From: Sphingopyxis sp. QXT-31
GTDB taxonomy: Bacteria; Pseudomonadota; Alphaproteobacteria; Sphingomonadales; Sphingomonadaceae
DNA: 64,000 bases
Reading direction: 5' to 3'
Assembly: GCF_001984035.1 (NCBI RefSeq)
Contig: NZ_CP019449.1
Location: 1,054,001-1,118,000 of the forward strand
Below, in pieces: positions 8,291 to 18,296 of the stretch; within the stretch, counting starts at the first letter, position 1; each line of letters starts with the position of its first letter. The notes under the pieces were generated by a model, which was given only the letters and a program-made list of their open reading frames with translations, was not told the origin of the DNA and did not search any database. Both the position numbers and the translations under genes were made by a program.

Positions 8291-8740
8291 TCAAGACCGC
8301 TTCTTGATCAGCGCCGACCGCTCGCACTGGCACACCGTCTCGCCGCGCTGGTTGATCGCTTTGTGCAGGAAGGTCACGATCCCGGCATTGGGCCGCGATT
8401 TGCTCTCCTTGAGCCCGACAACCTCGCTCGTCGCATACAGCGTGTCGCCGATGAACACCGGCTTGGGCATGACGAGCTTGTCGTACCCCAGGTTCGCGAC
8501 CAGCGTGCCCAGCGTCGTATCGCCCACCGACAGCCCGACCATCAGGCTGAAGGTGAAGGTGCCGTTGACGAGGATCTGGCCGAATTCCGACGCCTTGGCC
8601 GCCTCGATGTCGAGGTGAAGCGGCTGCGGATTATGCGTCATCGTTGTGAACAGCAGATTGTCGGTCTCGGTCACCGTGCGCCGGATCTCGTGCGTCAGCG
8701 TGTCGCCGATCGCCCATTCGTCGAAATATCTGCCGGTCAT
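8291..8740 (-). CDS. MaoC family hot-dog dehydratase / enoyl-CoA hydratase
   Basis: A 149-residue single hot-dog protein. [18 protein letters not shown] at the N-terminus and the catalytic segment [14 protein letters not shown] (Asp/His pair of the R-hydratase dyad) place it in the MaoC family; [14 protein letters not shown] and [13 protein letters not shown] are further family features. It should hydrate an enoyl-CoA to a hydroxyacyl-CoA. The start codon overlaps the mccA stop (TGATG), so translation is coupled. In many alphaproteobacteria a MaoC gene and a CitE gene accompany methylcrotonyl-CoA carboxylase-type subunits, as here. Confidence 0.9.
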   Translation of the reverse strand: MTGRYFDEWAIGDTLTHEIRRTVTETDNLLFTTMTHNPQPLHLDIEAAKASEFGQILVNGTFTFSLMVGLSVGDTTLGTLVANLGYDKLVMPKPVFIGDTLYATSEVVGLKESKSRPNAGIVTFLHKAINQRGETVCQCERSALIKKRS

Positions 8741-10581
8741 CAGCCTTCTTCCTTCTCGATCCGCACCAGCAGCGCCTCGACCTGCACCTGCCCGCCGGCC
8801 ACCGCGTTGAGTTCGGCCACCACCCCGTCGAAGGGCGCGGTCAGGCTATGCTCCATTTTCATCGCTTCGAGCGTGAGCAATTTCTGGCCCTTGATCACCT
8901 TATCGCCCGCGGCGACCTCGACCGCGATGACCTTGCCGGGCATCGGCGACAGGATCGCGCCGTCGCCCGCCGCCCCGCCGGTGCTTCCCGCGGCGCGCCA
9001 GGGGGTGAGCTGCCACACCGATCCGCTTTCGGCGACGAGCATCGCCGGCGCAGGCTCCTCGGCGCCGGGTCCGTGGAGCGCCACTTCGACACGCTTGCCG
9101 TCGAGCAGGAAGGGCGCCGAGCGAACGTCGGGCGCGTTGAGGCGAAAACCGGCCTGCAGCGACCGCGGCGTCATCGCCATTGCGGCATTGGTCAGCGCCT
9201 GCGCCGAGGGTTCGGGCTCGGCGGTCATGCTGTCGCCGTCGCGGCCGATGAGGCCGGTGTCGACGCTGCCCGCGACGAAATCGGGGTGGTCGAGCGCATT
9301 GATCAGAAACGCGGAATTGGTCTTCACCGGCCAGATCGCGCTGTCCTCGAGCATCTCGGACAAGAGTTCGCGCGCTTCCTCGCGGTCCTCGCCCCAAGCG
9401 ATGACCTTCGCGATCATCGGGTCGTAGAAGGGCGATACCTCGGCGCCCTCATAGACGCCGGTGTCGACGCGGCCATTATGCTCGGGGAGCTGGAAAAGCT
9501 CGAGCGTGCCGATCGAGGGCAGAAAGCCCTTGGCCGGATCCTCGGCGTAAAGCCGCGCTTCCATCGCCCAGCCGTTGATCGCCAGCTCGTCCTGCGCCAG
9601 CGGGATCGGCTCGCCCGATGCGACGCGCAGCTGCCATTCGACCAGGTCGACCCCGGTAATCTCCTCGGTCACCGGATGCTCGACCTGCAACCGCGTGTTC
9701 ATCTCCATGAACCAGATGCGGTCGGCGCGCAGGCCCTCGCTGGCGTCGGCGATGAACTCGATCGTGCCCGCGCCGACATAGTCGACCGCCTTCGCTGCGC
9801 GGACTGCGGCGGCGCAGAGCTCGGCGCGCGTCGCTTCGTCCATGCCGGGGGCTGGGGCCTCCTCGATGACCTTCTGGTGGCGGCGCTGCAGCGAGCAGTC
9901 GCGCTCGAACAGGTGGACGACATTGCCGTGCATATCGCCGAACACCTGCACCTCGATATGGCGTGGGGTCAGGATATATTTCTCGATCAGCACATGGTCG
10001 TTGCCGAACGACGCCGCCGCCTCGCGCTGGCACGAGGCGAGCGCGTCGGCGAAGTCCGCCGCGGCATCGACCTTGCGCATCCCCTTGCCGCCGCCGCCCG
10101 CGACCGCCTTGATCAGTACCGGATAGCCGATTTCAGCCGCACGTTCGGCGAGGAAAGCGGGGTCCTGATTCTCGCCCATATAGCCCGGCGTCACCGGCAC
10201 CCCGGCCTCGGCCATCAGCTTCTTGGCGGCGTCCTTCAGACCCATCGCGGTGATCGACGAAGGCTTGGGCCCGACCCAGACGAGTCCCGCATCGGCGATC
10301 GCCTGTGCAAATTCGGCATTCTCCGAAAGGAAACCATAACCCGGATGGATCGCCTCGGCGCCGGTTGCCTTCGCTGCAGCGATGATCTTCTCGCCGATAA
10401 GATAGGATTCGCGTGCCGGCGACGGCCCGATATGCACCGCCTCATCGGCTTCGCGCACATGCAGCGCGCGTGCATCGGCGTCCGAATAGACCGCAACGGT
10501 ACGAATGCCCATCTCGCGCGCGGTGCGGATGATACGGCAGGCGATTTCGCCGCGATTGGCGATGAGGAGGGATTGGATCAT
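8740..10581 (-). CDS. mccA: Acyl-CoA carboxylase alpha subunit (biotin carboxylase plus biotin carrier), methylcrotonyl-CoA type
   Basis: A 613-residue protein. Residues 1-~445 are the biotin carboxylase ATP-grasp module ([46 protein letters not shown]). The C-terminal ~70 residues are the biotin carrier domain, with the biotinylated lysine K575 in EAMKMEH. Next to an mccB-type carboxyltransferase subunit this is most likely the alpha subunit of 3-methylcrotonyl-CoA carboxylase in leucine breakdown; a geranyl-CoA or propionyl-CoA enzyme cannot be excluded. An AAGGA ribosome-binding site 9 nt upstream of the ATG lies at the end of the small upstream ORF. Confidence 0.9.
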   Translation of the reverse strand: MIQSLLIANRGEIACRIIRTAREMGIRTVAVYSDADARALHVREADEAVHIGPSPARESYLIGEKIIAAAKATGAEAIHPGYGFLSENAEFAQAIADAGLVWVGPKPSSITAMGLKDAAKKLMAEAGVPVTPGYMGENQDPAFLAERAAEIGYPVLIKAVAGGGGKGMRKVDAAADFADALASCQREAAASFGNDHVLIEKYILTPRHIEVQVFGDMHGNVVHLFERDCSLQRRHQKVIEEAPAPGMDEATRAELCAAAVRAAKAVDYVGAGTIEFIADASEGLRADRIWFMEMNTRLQVEHPVTEEITGVDLVEWQLRVASGEPIPLAQDELAINGWAMEARLYAEDPAKGFLPSIGTLELFQLPEHNGRVDTGVYEGAEVSPFYDPMIAKVIAWGEDREEARELLSEMLEDSAIWPVKTNSAFLINALDHPDFVAGSVDTGLIGRDGDSMTAEPEPSAQALTNAAMAMTPRSLQAGFRLNAPDVRSAPFLLDGKRVEVALHGPGAEEPAPAMLVAESGSVWQLTPWRAAGSTGGAAGDGAILSPMPGKVIAVEVAAGDKVIKGQKLLTLEAMKMEHSLTAPFDGVVAELNAVAGGQVQVEALLVRIEKEEG

Positions 10582-10588
10582 TTGTCGA

Positions 10589-10831
10589 TTATCCTTGCCA
10601 AGACAGACGGTCTGGCAATTCTCCAGACTCCCAAGCCTTCTTTACCTTATGCTGCGCGGCGGCTGCCGGTCGCGCTTCGACGTCATGTTCCTCAAACGAA
10701 AAGCCGGAAAATTCTCCGGTGTTGGTATCGATGAAAAAGGTGCCAGCGCTGCCTTCGTGATGGAAAGCATAGGCAACCTTGCCGCCGTGTTCGCCGACCC
10801 GGCGAATATCTACGGTGCCGTATCCCACCAC
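10589..10831 (-). CDS. Unrecognised 80-residue protein inside the acyl-CoA carboxylase operon
   Basis: The frame fills the gap between mccB and mccA exactly. A GTG start at 10831 (or the next GTG at 10828) follows the mccB TGA by a base and an AGGA motif lies just upstream; the TAA at 10589 is 7 nt before the mccA ATG. The protein is acidic with a Phe-rich middle (AYAFHHEGSAGTFFIDTNTG), the motif FSGFSFEEHD and a C-terminus ending LPDRLSWQG. No signal peptide or membrane helix is seen. The DNA is clearly less GC-rich than the flanking genes. I do not recognise a family. Position and coupling suggest a partner of the carboxylase or a later insertion. Confidence 0.6.
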   Translation of the reverse strand: MVGYGTVDIRRVGEHGGKVAYAFHHEGSAGTFFIDTNTGEFSGFSFEEHDVEARPAAAAQHKVKKAWESGELPDRLSWQG

Positions 10832-10832
10832 A

Positions 10833-12431
10833 TCACATCCTGAACACGCCGAACCCGCGATCTTCGACCGGAGCATTCAGCGTCGCCGCAAAGGCCAGCC
10901 CCAGCACGTCGCGCGTTTGCGCCGGGTCGATGATCCCATCGTCCCACAGCCGCGCGGTCGCGTGATAGGGATTGCCCTCATCCTCATATTTCTGCCGGAT
11001 CGGCGCCTTGAAGGCCTCCGCCTCTTCCGCCGTCCACTTCTCCGCATCGCGGTGCACCGTCGCCAGCACGCTCGCCGCCTGCTCGCCGCCCATCACGCTG
11101 ATCCGTGCATTGGGCCAGGTGAACAGGAACCGCGGCGAATAGGCGCGCCCGCACATGCCATAATTGCCCGCGCCGAAGCTGCCGCCGATCAGCACCGTAA
11201 TCTTCGGCACGGTCGCGGTCGCGACCGCGGTCACCAGCTTTGCGCCATGTTTCGCAATGCCTTCGGCTTCGTACTTCCCACCGACCATGAAGCCGCTGAT
11301 ATTCTGCAGGAAAAGCAGGGGAATGCGGCGCTGCTGCGCCAGCTCGATGAAATGCGCGCCCTTCACGGCGCTTTCGCTGAACAGCACGCCGTTGTTCGCG
11401 AGGATCGCGACTGGGATGCCCCAGATATGCGCGAAGCCGCAGACAAGCGTCGCGCCATAATTCGCCTTGAACTCGTGGAATTCGCTGGCGTCGACGATAC
11501 GGGCGATCGCCTCGTGCACATCATACGGTGCGCGTACGTCCTGCGGAATGATCCCGTACAATTCCTCGCCGTCATATTTAGGCGGCCGCGACTCCTTGAT
11601 CGCGACCTCGAACCCCGCGTCGCTCCCCAAATGGCTGACGATATCGCGCACGATCGTCAGCGCATGCTCGTCATTCTCTGCGAGATGATCGACGACGCCC
11701 GATTTCTTCGCGTGCAAATCGCCGCCGCCCAGATTCTCGGCGCTGATTTCCTCGCCCGTCGCCGCCTTCACCAGCGGCGGGCCGGCGAGGAAGATCGTGC
11801 CTTGGTTGCGTACGATTACCGTCTCATCGCTCATCGCGGGAACATAGGCGCCGCCCGCGGTGCAGCTTCCCATGACGCAGGCGATCTGCGGGATGCGCTT
11901 GGCGCTCATCGTCGCCTGATTGAAGAAGATGCGCCCGAAATGATCGCGGTCGGGAAACACCTGGTCCTGATGCGGCAGGTTCGCGCCGCCGCTGTCGACG
12001 AGATAGATGCAGGGCAGGCGGTTCGCTTCGGCAATCTCCTGCGCGCGGAGATGCTTCTTCACCGTCATTGGATAGTAAGTGCCGCCCTTTACCGTCGCGT
12101 CGTTGCACACGATCATGCACTGTCGCCCCGACACGCGTCCGATGCCACAGATCAGCCCTGCGCCTGGGACTTCGCCCTCATAGAGGTCGTTGGCTGCGAG
12201 TTGGCCGATTTCGAGGAAGGGCGAACCGGGATCGAGCAGCCGCTCGACGCGTTCGCGCGGCAGCAATTTGCCGCGGCTGGTGTGGCGCTCGCGCGATTTC
12301 TGGTTGCCGCCCAGCGCCGCCTCGGCGACACGCGCGCGCAGCTCGTCCTTCAGTGCGATATTATGCGCGGCATTGGCGCGATAGGCCTCGCTATCGGCGT
12401 TGATCATCGTTCCCAGGACCGGTGCACTCAC
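10833..12431 (-). CDS. mccB: Acyl-CoA carboxylase beta subunit (carboxyltransferase), methylcrotonyl-CoA type
   Basis: A 532-residue carboxyltransferase. Family features include [75 protein letters not shown] and [14 protein letters not shown]. The SGGANLP segment is typical of 3-methylcrotonyl-CoA carboxylase beta subunits rather than propionyl-CoA carboxylase. It transfers carboxylate from biotin to the acyl-CoA. The start is a GTG at 12431 with GGGAG 11 nt upstream, matching the usual N-terminus (SAPVLGTMI, then [13 protein letters not shown]); the frame is open further upstream without similarity. It is the first gene of the operon and diverges from the M13 peptidase gene, so the 146-nt gap 12432-12577 should carry both promoters. 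Confidence 0.92.
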   Translation of the reverse strand: MSAPVLGTMINADSEAYRANAAHNIALKDELRARVAEAALGGNQKSRERHTSRGKLLPRERVERLLDPGSPFLEIGQLAANDLYEGEVPGAGLICGIGRVSGRQCMIVCNDATVKGGTYYPMTVKKHLRAQEIAEANRLPCIYLVDSGGANLPHQDQVFPDRDHFGRIFFNQATMSAKRIPQIACVMGSCTAGGAYVPAMSDETVIVRNQGTIFLAGPPLVKAATGEEISAENLGGGDLHAKKSGVVDHLAENDEHALTIVRDIVSHLGSDAGFEVAIKESRPPKYDGEELYGIIPQDVRAPYDVHEAIARIVDASEFHEFKANYGATLVCGFAHIWGIPVAILANNGVLFSESAVKGAHFIELAQQRRIPLLFLQNISGFMVGGKYEAEGIAKHGAKLVTAVATATVPKITVLIGGSFGAGNYGMCGRAYSPRFLFTWPNARISVMGGEQAASVLATVHRDAEKWTAEEAEAFKAPIRQKYEDEGNPYHATARLWDDGIIDPAQTRDVLGLAFAATLNAPVEDRGFGVFRM

Positions 12432-12577
12432 GTCGATTTCTCTCCCGTTCAGAATGGCCGCGTTAGCCGGTCGTTCGTCGATTGGAAAGCGCCGCAGGCC
12501 GAAATCGGGTGGCGTTGAAACCATCGGCACACAGGCCCGTTGCTTCGGCACATTTTCCCAACACAAGGTCGTCCGCC

Positions 12578-14665
12578 ATGAACCATCGCTTCCTCGCCAT
12601 CCTGCTGTCCAGCGCCGCCATCCTCGGCTCCACCGCCGCCTGCACCAGCGGCAAGGAGGAAAGCAGCGCCGCCTACACCGTCGGCACCGACCTCGGCATC
12701 AGCAAGGCCGCGATGGATACCAGCGCCAAGCCCGGCGACGATTTCTACGCTTACGCCAACGGCAATTGGGACAAGACGACCGAAATCCCCGCCGACCGCT
12801 CGTCGATCGGTGCCTTCTACGTGGCGCAGCTCGAAACCGAAAAGCGCAACCGCGAACTGGTCGATGCGATCGTCAAGGGCGACGCCGCCGCCGATACCAA
12901 CGAAGGCCGCATCGCCGCCTTCTATAAGGCCTATACCGATACCAAGGCGATCGACGCCGCGGGGATGAAGCCCGTCGCCGCCGACATCGCGCGCTTCAAC
13001 GCGATCGCCGACAAGGCGGCGCTGTCGAAAGTGCTGGGCGAACAGACCCGCGCCGACGTTGACCCGCTAAACGCCACCGATTTCGGCACCGAAAATCTCT
13101 TCGGCCTTTTCGTGACGCAGGGGCTCGCCACCCCGGGCGAAGTCATCCCCTATATGCTGCAAGGCGGTCTCGGTTTGCCCGAGCGCGAATATTATCTGTC
13201 GGCCGATCCCAAGATGGCGGCGATCCGTGACCAATATCAGGCCTATATCGCCAAGCTGCTGACCGCCGCGGGGCAGCCCGACGCCGCCGCCAAGGCCAAG
13301 CGCATCTACGACCTCGAGGTGAAGATCGCCAAGGCCCACGCGACGCGCGAACAGAGCGAGGATTTCACCAAGTCCGCCGCGGTCTGGGCGAAGGGTGATT
13401 TCGCGAAGAAGGCGCCCGGCATCGACTGGGACGCGTATTTCGGCGCCGCGGGCCTCGCGGGCGCGGGCAAATTCGGTGCCTATCATGCGAATGCGATCAC
13501 CGGCCTCTCGGCGCTCGTTGCATCGGAGCCGCTCGACGCGTGGAAGGATTGGCTCGTCTTCCACCAGATCAACAGCCACGCCGATGTGCTGCCGACTGCG
13601 GTCGATAGCGCGCATTTCGCCTTCTACGGCACCACGCTCGCCGGCACACCGCAGCAGCGCGCCCGCGACAAGCGCGCGCTCGATGCGCTCGACATCTATC
13701 TCGGCGATGCGGTGGGCAAGGCTTATGCCAACAAATATTTCCCCGCCGCGGCGAAGGCCGAGGTCTCCGACATGGTCGAAGGGATCAAGGCGGCCTTCGC
13801 CAAGCGTGTCGAGACGATCGAATGGATGGCGCCCGAGACCAAGAAGGAAGCGATCAAAAAGGTCGAGGGGATCGCGGTCGGCGTCGGCTATCCCGAGACC
13901 TGGCGCGACTATGGCGCCTACACGATCAGCGCGACCGACGCCTATGCAAATGTCGTCGCGGGCGAAAAGGCCGAGACCGCGCACCAGCTCGCCAAGATCG
14001 GCAAGCCGATGGATAAGGGCGAATGGTGGATGGTGCCGCAGACGGTCAATGCGGTGAACCTGCCGGTCCAGAATGCGCTGAACTTCCCCGCCGCGATCCT
14101 CCAGCCGCCCTTCTTCAACGCCAAGGCCGATCCCGCCTATAATTATGGCGCGATCGGAGCGGTGATCGGTCATGAGATCAGCCACAGCTTCGATAACAAT
14201 GGTGCGGCCTTCGATTCGACCGGCGCGCTGCGCAATTGGTGGACCCCAGCCGATCTGGCCAAGTTCAACGCGGCGGGCGACGCGCTCGCTGCGCAGTATG
14301 ACAGTTACAAGCCGTTCCCCGATCTCGCGCTCAACGGGCGGCTGACGCTCGGCGAGAATATCGCCGACGTCGCGGGGCTGCAGGCCTCCTACGACGCCTA
14401 TCGTGCCTCGCTGGGCGGCAAGGAAGCGCCGGTGATCGACGGCTTCACCGGCGACCAGCGCTTCTTCATCGCCTTCGCGCAGACCTGGGCGACCAAGATG
14501 CGCGCCGAAGCGCTCCGCGCCCGCGTCGCGACCGACGGCCACGCCCCGGGCATGTACCGCGCGCTGACGGTGCGCAACCTCGACGCCTGGTATAAGGCTT
14601 TTGACGTGCGGGAAGGCGACAAGCTGTACCTCGCCCCCGACAAGCGCGTGCGGGTGTGGGGCTAA
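12578..14665 (+). CDS. M13 family zinc metallopeptidase, lipoprotein (PepO/neprilysin-like)
   Basis: A 695-residue predicted lipoprotein: the hydrophobic leader [18 protein letters not shown] gives a lipobox with Cys22. The mature part begins with the M13 N-terminal domain ([16 protein letters not shown]). The zinc-binding HExxH is HEISH at 532-536 in [17 protein letters not shown], with the third ligand E593 in [25 protein letters not shown] and MRAEALR are also typical. The C-terminus ends KRVRVWG; the usual CxVW motif has Val in place of Cys, common in bacterial members lacking disulfides. It degrades oligopeptides in the periplasm. The GC-rich opposite frame is a shadow. Confidence 0.92.
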   Translation: MNHRFLAILLSSAAILGSTAACTSGKEESSAAYTVGTDLGISKAAMDTSAKPGDDFYAYANGNWDKTTEIPADRSSIGAFYVAQLETEKRNRELVDAIVKGDAAADTNEGRIAAFYKAYTDTKAIDAAGMKPVAADIARFNAIADKAALSKVLGEQTRADVDPLNATDFGTENLFGLFVTQGLATPGEVIPYMLQGGLGLPEREYYLSADPKMAAIRDQYQAYIAKLLTAAGQPDAAAKAKRIYDLEVKIAKAHATREQSEDFTKSAAVWAKGDFAKKAPGIDWDAYFGAAGLAGAGKFGAYHANAITGLSALVASEPLDAWKDWLVFHQINSHADVLPTAVDSAHFAFYGTTLAGTPQQRARDKRALDALDIYLGDAVGKAYANKYFPAAAKAEVSDMVEGIKAAFAKRVETIEWMAPETKKEAIKKVEGIAVGVGYPETWRDYGAYTISATDAYANVVAGEKAETAHQLAKIGKPMDKGEWWMVPQTVNAVNLPVQNALNFPAAILQPPFFNAKADPAYNYGAIGAVIGHEISHSFDNNGAAFDSTGALRNWWTPADLAKFNAAGDALAAQYDSYKPFPDLALNGRLTLGENIADVAGLQASYDAYRASLGGKEAPVIDGFTGDQRFFIAFAQTWATKMRAEALRARVATDGHAPGMYRALTVRNLDAWYKAFDVREGDKLYLAPDKRVRVWG

Positions 14666-14695
14666 GGTAGCGCCGCGGGCCGGCGCGGACTTGAG

Positions 14696-14726
14696 ATCCT
14701 CCCCGTGGCGTCGCCATGGAGAGGAT
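14696..14726. terminator. Short hairpin between convergent peptidase and Lrp genes (truncated family A repeat)
   Basis: ATCCTCCCCGTGGC and GCCATGGAGAGGAT pair with two mismatches around a short loop. The outer sequence ATCCTCC matches the ends of family A repeats, so this may be a minimal remnant of that element. It lies between the stops of two convergent genes and can fold on either RNA strand. There is no T-run, so a canonical intrinsic terminator is not shown. Confidence 0.5.
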
Positions 14727-14738
14727 ATGGACGAGGGC

Positions 14739-15215
14739 TCAAGCCTCGACCGGAATCCCCGCCAGCTGCTTCGCGGTGCGGATCGTCAGCGAGGTCTTCA
14801 CGCTCGTCACATTGGGCGCCGAGGTCAGGTGCGCGGTCAGGAACGATTGGAAGCTCTGCAGGTCGCGCGCGACGACCTTGAGCAAAAAGTCGATCTCGCC
14901 GTTCAGCATATAGCATTCGCGCACCTCGGGCAGCGCGCCGACATAATCCTCGAAGGCCTTGAGGTCGGCCTCGGCCTGGCTGCGCAGGCTGACCATCGCG
15001 AACACGGTGATGCCGTAGCCAAGCTTCGCCGCGTCTAGGTCGGCGTGATAGCTGCGGATCACCCCCGACTCCTCCAGCGCGCGCACGCGGCGCAGGCAGG
15101 GCGGGGCGGTGAGTCCCACCAGCTGGGCCAGCTCGACATTGGTCATCCGCCCGTTTTTCTGCAGCTCGTGCAGGATTTGCAGGTCGATCTGATCGAATTT
15201 CTGGCTCGCCATCAT
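14739..15215 (-). CDS. Lrp/AsnC family transcriptional regulator
   Basis: A 158-residue protein. An N-terminal AsnC-type winged helix-turn-helix (DQIDLQILHELQKNGRMTNV, then ELAQLVGLTAPPCLRRVRAL) is followed by a RAM (ligand-binding, αβ-sandwich) domain with YGITVFAMVSL and EIDFLLKVVARDL. Such regulators bind amino acids and control amino-acid or energy metabolism, often including their own gene. A GGAAG ribosome-binding site precedes the first ATG; a second ATG follows at once, so the start could be 15212. The AT-rich upstream stretch (about 15240-15285, with ATAATTATAT) is a likely promoter and autoregulatory site between this gene and the divergent histidine kinase. Confidence 0.9.
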   Translation of the reverse strand: MMASQKFDQIDLQILHELQKNGRMTNVELAQLVGLTAPPCLRRVRALEESGVIRSYHADLDAAKLGYGITVFAMVSLRSQAEADLKAFEDYVGALPEVRECYMLNGEIDFLLKVVARDLQSFQSFLTAHLTSAPNVTSVKTSLTIRTAKQLAGIPVEA

Positions 15216-15310
15216 TGTAACTTCCGTTTCTCTCTAACGGCATGACCATAATTATATTTCAGGCGATTGCAATTGTCCCACAATGCGACGCGCGTGGTTA
15301 AGGCGCTTTC

Positions 15311-17050
15311 ATGACCGCGGGATTCACGCTAGCCGGTAAATATACGCTAACCAGTTCAAGGGGTGGGGGCCCGCACCGCGTGACCGCCGATACGATGATC
15401 GCGACCATCTTGCGCCAGGCTCCGGCCGACGGGCGGTCGTGCGTCGCGGCCTGGCGGCAGCTTTCCGATATTCTGGCGCAGCGCGGCAATCAACTGGACG
15501 ATGACGATATTCGTCGCTCCTTGCACGCGCTCGCGGTCCTGCGTCCGCAGATTCCCGAACCGGTGCGCCGCGACTGCGCGCGCGCGATCGCCCGCCACAG
15601 CCGTTTTGCGCCGATCGTCGCGCTCTACGCCAACGACGTGCCCGCGGTGTCGCTCGCGATGCTCCGCGATGCGCAATTGTCGGAGGCCGACTGGCTCGCG
15701 CTGCTCCCCGCGACGGGGCCGATGGCGCGCTCCTTCCTTGCCGCGCGGGGCGACCTGCCCGAAGGCGTCAAGCGTGCGCTCGCCAGCCTCGGCGCCGCGT
15801 CGGTCGCGCTGCCGCAGCCCGATCCGATGCCCGAGGCCGAGGTCGTTGCGATCGTCGAAGCGGCACCCGCGCCGACTCCGACGCCGCCGCCCGCCGAATC
15901 GGAACCCAGCCAGATCAGCGAGCTCGTCCGCCGCATCGACAAATATCAGTCGGCGCGCGGCCAGTCGGCACCCGAGCCGCGCCCGGCGCAGCCCGCACGC
16001 GACAGCTTCCTTTTCGAAACCGGCCCCGACGGCGTAATCCACTGGGTCGAGGGCATCCCGCGCGGCGCGGTGATCGGCCTGTCGATCGCCGAGGCCGCGC
16101 TCGGCGGCGAGCCGGGTACCGACGGCGTCGCTGCGGGCGCCTTCCGCCAGCGCGCCGAGATGATCAACGCGCGCATGATGCTCGAGGGGGCCGAGGCCGA
16201 CGCGGGCGAATGGCGCTTCTCGGCCTTGCCCTGGTTCGACCGCGCGACCGGGCAGTTCCGCGGCTATCGTGGCAGCGCCCGCCGCCCGCAGCGCAACGAA
16301 ATTCCTTATGGTTTGCCCGCCCAGGAGGACAATGCCGGCGATTCGATCCGCCAGCTGATCCACGAACTACGCAGTCCGCTCAATGCGATCTCGGGCTTCG
16401 CGCAGATCATCTCGGGCCAGATGTTCGGCCCCGTCAGCCACACCTATCGCGCCATGGCCGACACGATCGTCACCGACGCCGCGGCGGTGCAGGCGTTGAT
16501 CGACGATTTGCAGGCCGCGACGCGCGCCGCCACGGAACCGGCCCCGCCCACGGGCGAGAACAGCGACATCGGCGCGATCACCGCGCAGGTCGAGCGCGAC
16601 CTCGGTCCTTTGCTCGCCGAGCACAATGTCGGCATCAGCATCTCGCGCGTCGGCGGGCCCTTTCATGCCGCGGTCGAGGATCTCGCGGCGCGGCGCATGG
16701 TCGGCCGCCTGATCACCGCGCTCGTCGACGTCTCCGAATCCAACGGCGCGCTCGTCGGCCAGCTGCTTGCCGACGGCGTGCAGAAAGGCGAGCTGCAGCT
16801 ACGCCTCGTCCGTCCCGTCGCGATCCGCTTCACCCCCGCGCGCGACCTGCTCGACCCTAGCTACAGCCCCGAGGGCGACGCGCCCGGCGCCGCGATCCTC
16901 AGCCTCGGTTTCTCGCTGCGGCTCGTCGACAGCCTCGCGCGTGCTGCCGGGGGGCGGCTCGATATCGGGCATAACGCCTTGACCTTGCACCTTCCCTCGG
17001 CCAGTCCAAGCGCTGCTGCGGACCAGCCGGTCCCGCGGCAGCACGACTGA
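15311..17050 (+). CDS. Histidine kinase-like protein with HisKA H-box and degenerate ATPase domain
   Basis: A 579-residue soluble protein. Residues ~30-170 are Ala-rich helices without a family I recognise. A Pro/Glu linker follows, then a PAS-like segment (~225-335, FLFETGPDGVIHWVEG). The phosphoacceptor helix is LIHELRSPLNAISGFAQII with H351. The ATP-binding region is poor: the N-box asparagine is not evident (MVGRLITALVDVSES in its place) and the G boxes are reduced to AILSLGFSLRLVDSLARAAG, missing the GxGxGL pattern. It may therefore be a pseudokinase, a phosphotransfer protein or a scaffold. There is no partner response regulator nearby. Start choice is uncertain; an ATG at codon 29 is possible. 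Confidence 0.75.
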   Translation: MTAGFTLAGKYTLTSSRGGGPHRVTADTMIATILRQAPADGRSCVAAWRQLSDILAQRGNQLDDDDIRRSLHALAVLRPQIPEPVRRDCARAIARHSRFAPIVALYANDVPAVSLAMLRDAQLSEADWLALLPATGPMARSFLAARGDLPEGVKRALASLGAASVALPQPDPMPEAEVVAIVEAAPAPTPTPPPAESEPSQISELVRRIDKYQSARGQSAPEPRPAQPARDSFLFETGPDGVIHWVEGIPRGAVIGLSIAEAALGGEPGTDGVAAGAFRQRAEMINARMMLEGAEADAGEWRFSALPWFDRATGQFRGYRGSARRPQRNEIPYGLPAQEDNAGDSIRQLIHELRSPLNAISGFAQIISGQMFGPVSHTYRAMADTIVTDAAAVQALIDDLQAATRAATEPAPPTGENSDIGAITAQVERDLGPLLAEHNVGISISRVGGPFHAAVEDLAARRMVGRLITALVDVSESNGALVGQLLADGVQKGELQLRLVRPVAIRFTPARDLLDPSYSPEGDAPGAAILSLGFSLRLVDSLARAAGGRLDIGHNALTLHLPSASPSAAADQPVPRQHD

Positions 17051-17089
17051 CCGGAGCGGGGGCGCTTCGGGAAAATAGGGGAAAATCCG

Positions 17090-18106
17090 GTGCCGCAGGC
17101 CGGAAGTCTTTTGGCGTCTCCGCATGCGTCCGATGTCGTGACGCTCGCCGACGACGAGCGCCCGCATTTCTGGGTCACCATCGACACCGAAGAGGATTTC
17201 GACTGGTCGGCGCCCTTCGCGCGTACCGGCTACCGCCTCGACTCGGTCCCCGCGCTCGCCGACTGCCAGCGATATTTCGAGGCGGCGGGGGTCGCGCCCA
17301 TCTATCTCGTCGACTGGCCGATCGTGGCCGACGATCGCGCGGTCGCGCTTCTCGGCGCCGCGCAGGCGGCGGGGCGCTGCGACATCGGCGCGCAGCTCCA
17401 CCCCTGGGTCACCCCGCCGCACGACGAGACGGTGGGCGAGCGTAACAGCTATACCGGCAACCTCCCCATCGAGCTCCAACGTGCCAAGATGACCGCATTG
17501 CGCGATGCGATCCAGGGCCGCTTCGGCACCCAGCCGCTGGTCTACCGCGCCGGGCGCTACGGGCTCGGCGACCATAGCGCCGCGATGCTCGCCGATCTCG
17601 GCTTCCGCTGCGACACCTCAGTGCGCTCGGGCTTCGACTATCGCGGGGGGTACGGCCCCGACTATCACGCGATGCCGCTCAAACCCTGGTGGGTCGAGAC
17701 GCAGGGCCGGATGATCCTCGAAATGCCGGTGACCACCGTCTTCGGCGGGCTGCTCGGGGGCCTCGGGCGCCCGGCCTATCACCGGGCCGGCGCCGGCGGC
17801 CGTGCCGCGCTCGCGCGCCTCGGGCTTTCCGAGCGCATCGCGCTGACCCCCGAGGGCATTCCCGCCGAGCGCGCGTGCAAGGCGATCGACATCGCTGTCG
17901 CCCAGCGGCTGCCGGTGCTGAACTTCTCCTTCCATTCGCCCTCGCTCCAGCCGGGCAACACGCCCTATGTGCGCACCGACGCCGACCTCGCCGCTTTCTA
18001 CCGCTGGTGGGATGTGGTGCTCGCGCATCTCGCGAAACGCGGCATCGCGCCGACCACCGCGACCGAGATATTGGCGATGGCGGAGCGCCGCGCCGGCGCA
18101 GCCTGA
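17090..18106 (+). CDS. Polysaccharide deacetylase-like protein (WalW-type)
   Basis: A 338-residue protein with NodB-like features: FWVTIDTEEDFDWS (catalytic Asp pair), the metal-ligand segment DIGAQLHPWVTPP, YRAGRYGLGDHSAAMLADLGF (Arg of motif 3), and NFSFHSPSLQPGNTPYV near the C-terminus. Such proteins are often encoded close to glycan genes and may deacetylate an exopolysaccharide. No signal peptide is found. The start is a GTG at 17090 with AGGGGA upstream. It lies 39 nt after the kinase-like gene and may be cotranscribed with it. Confidence 0.85.
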   Translation: MPQAGSLLASPHASDVVTLADDERPHFWVTIDTEEDFDWSAPFARTGYRLDSVPALADCQRYFEAAGVAPIYLVDWPIVADDRAVALLGAAQAAGRCDIGAQLHPWVTPPHDETVGERNSYTGNLPIELQRAKMTALRDAIQGRFGTQPLVYRAGRYGLGDHSAAMLADLGFRCDTSVRSGFDYRGGYGPDYHAMPLKPWWVETQGRMILEMPVTTVFGGLLGGLGRPAYHRAGAGGRAALARLGLSERIALTPEGIPAERACKAIDIAVAQRLPVLNFSFHSPSLQPGNTPYVRTDADLAAFYRWWDVVLAHLAKRGIAPTTATEILAMAERRAGAA

Positions 18107-18162
18107 GCGTTGATGCTTGCCAAGCCTCGCCGCGCTCCGCTATCGCCCGTGCGTCCCCACGG

Positions 18163-18238
18163 GGGCCTGTAGCTCAATGGTTAGAGCTGGCCGCTCATAA
18201 CGGCTAGGTTGCGGGTTCGAGTCCTGCCGGGCCCACCA
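18163..18238 (+). tRNA. tRNA with CAT anticodon (probably Ile2, else elongator Met)
   Basis: A full cloverleaf of 76 nt with encoded CCA. The acceptor stem GGGCCTG pairs with CGGGCCC, the D arm is AGCTC..GAGCT, the anticodon loop is CTCATAA with CAT at 18196-18198, and the T arm is GCGGGTTCGAGTCCTGC. The 5' half resembles alphaproteobacterial tRNA-Ile2, whose C34 is changed to lysidine to read AUA. It is not the initiator, because G1-C72 is paired. Confidence 0.9.
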
Positions 18239-18296
18239 TTTTCCTTGCAAATCGAAACCCATCCCGCTCCATGTCGGTAACGAGAATGGGGAGGCG

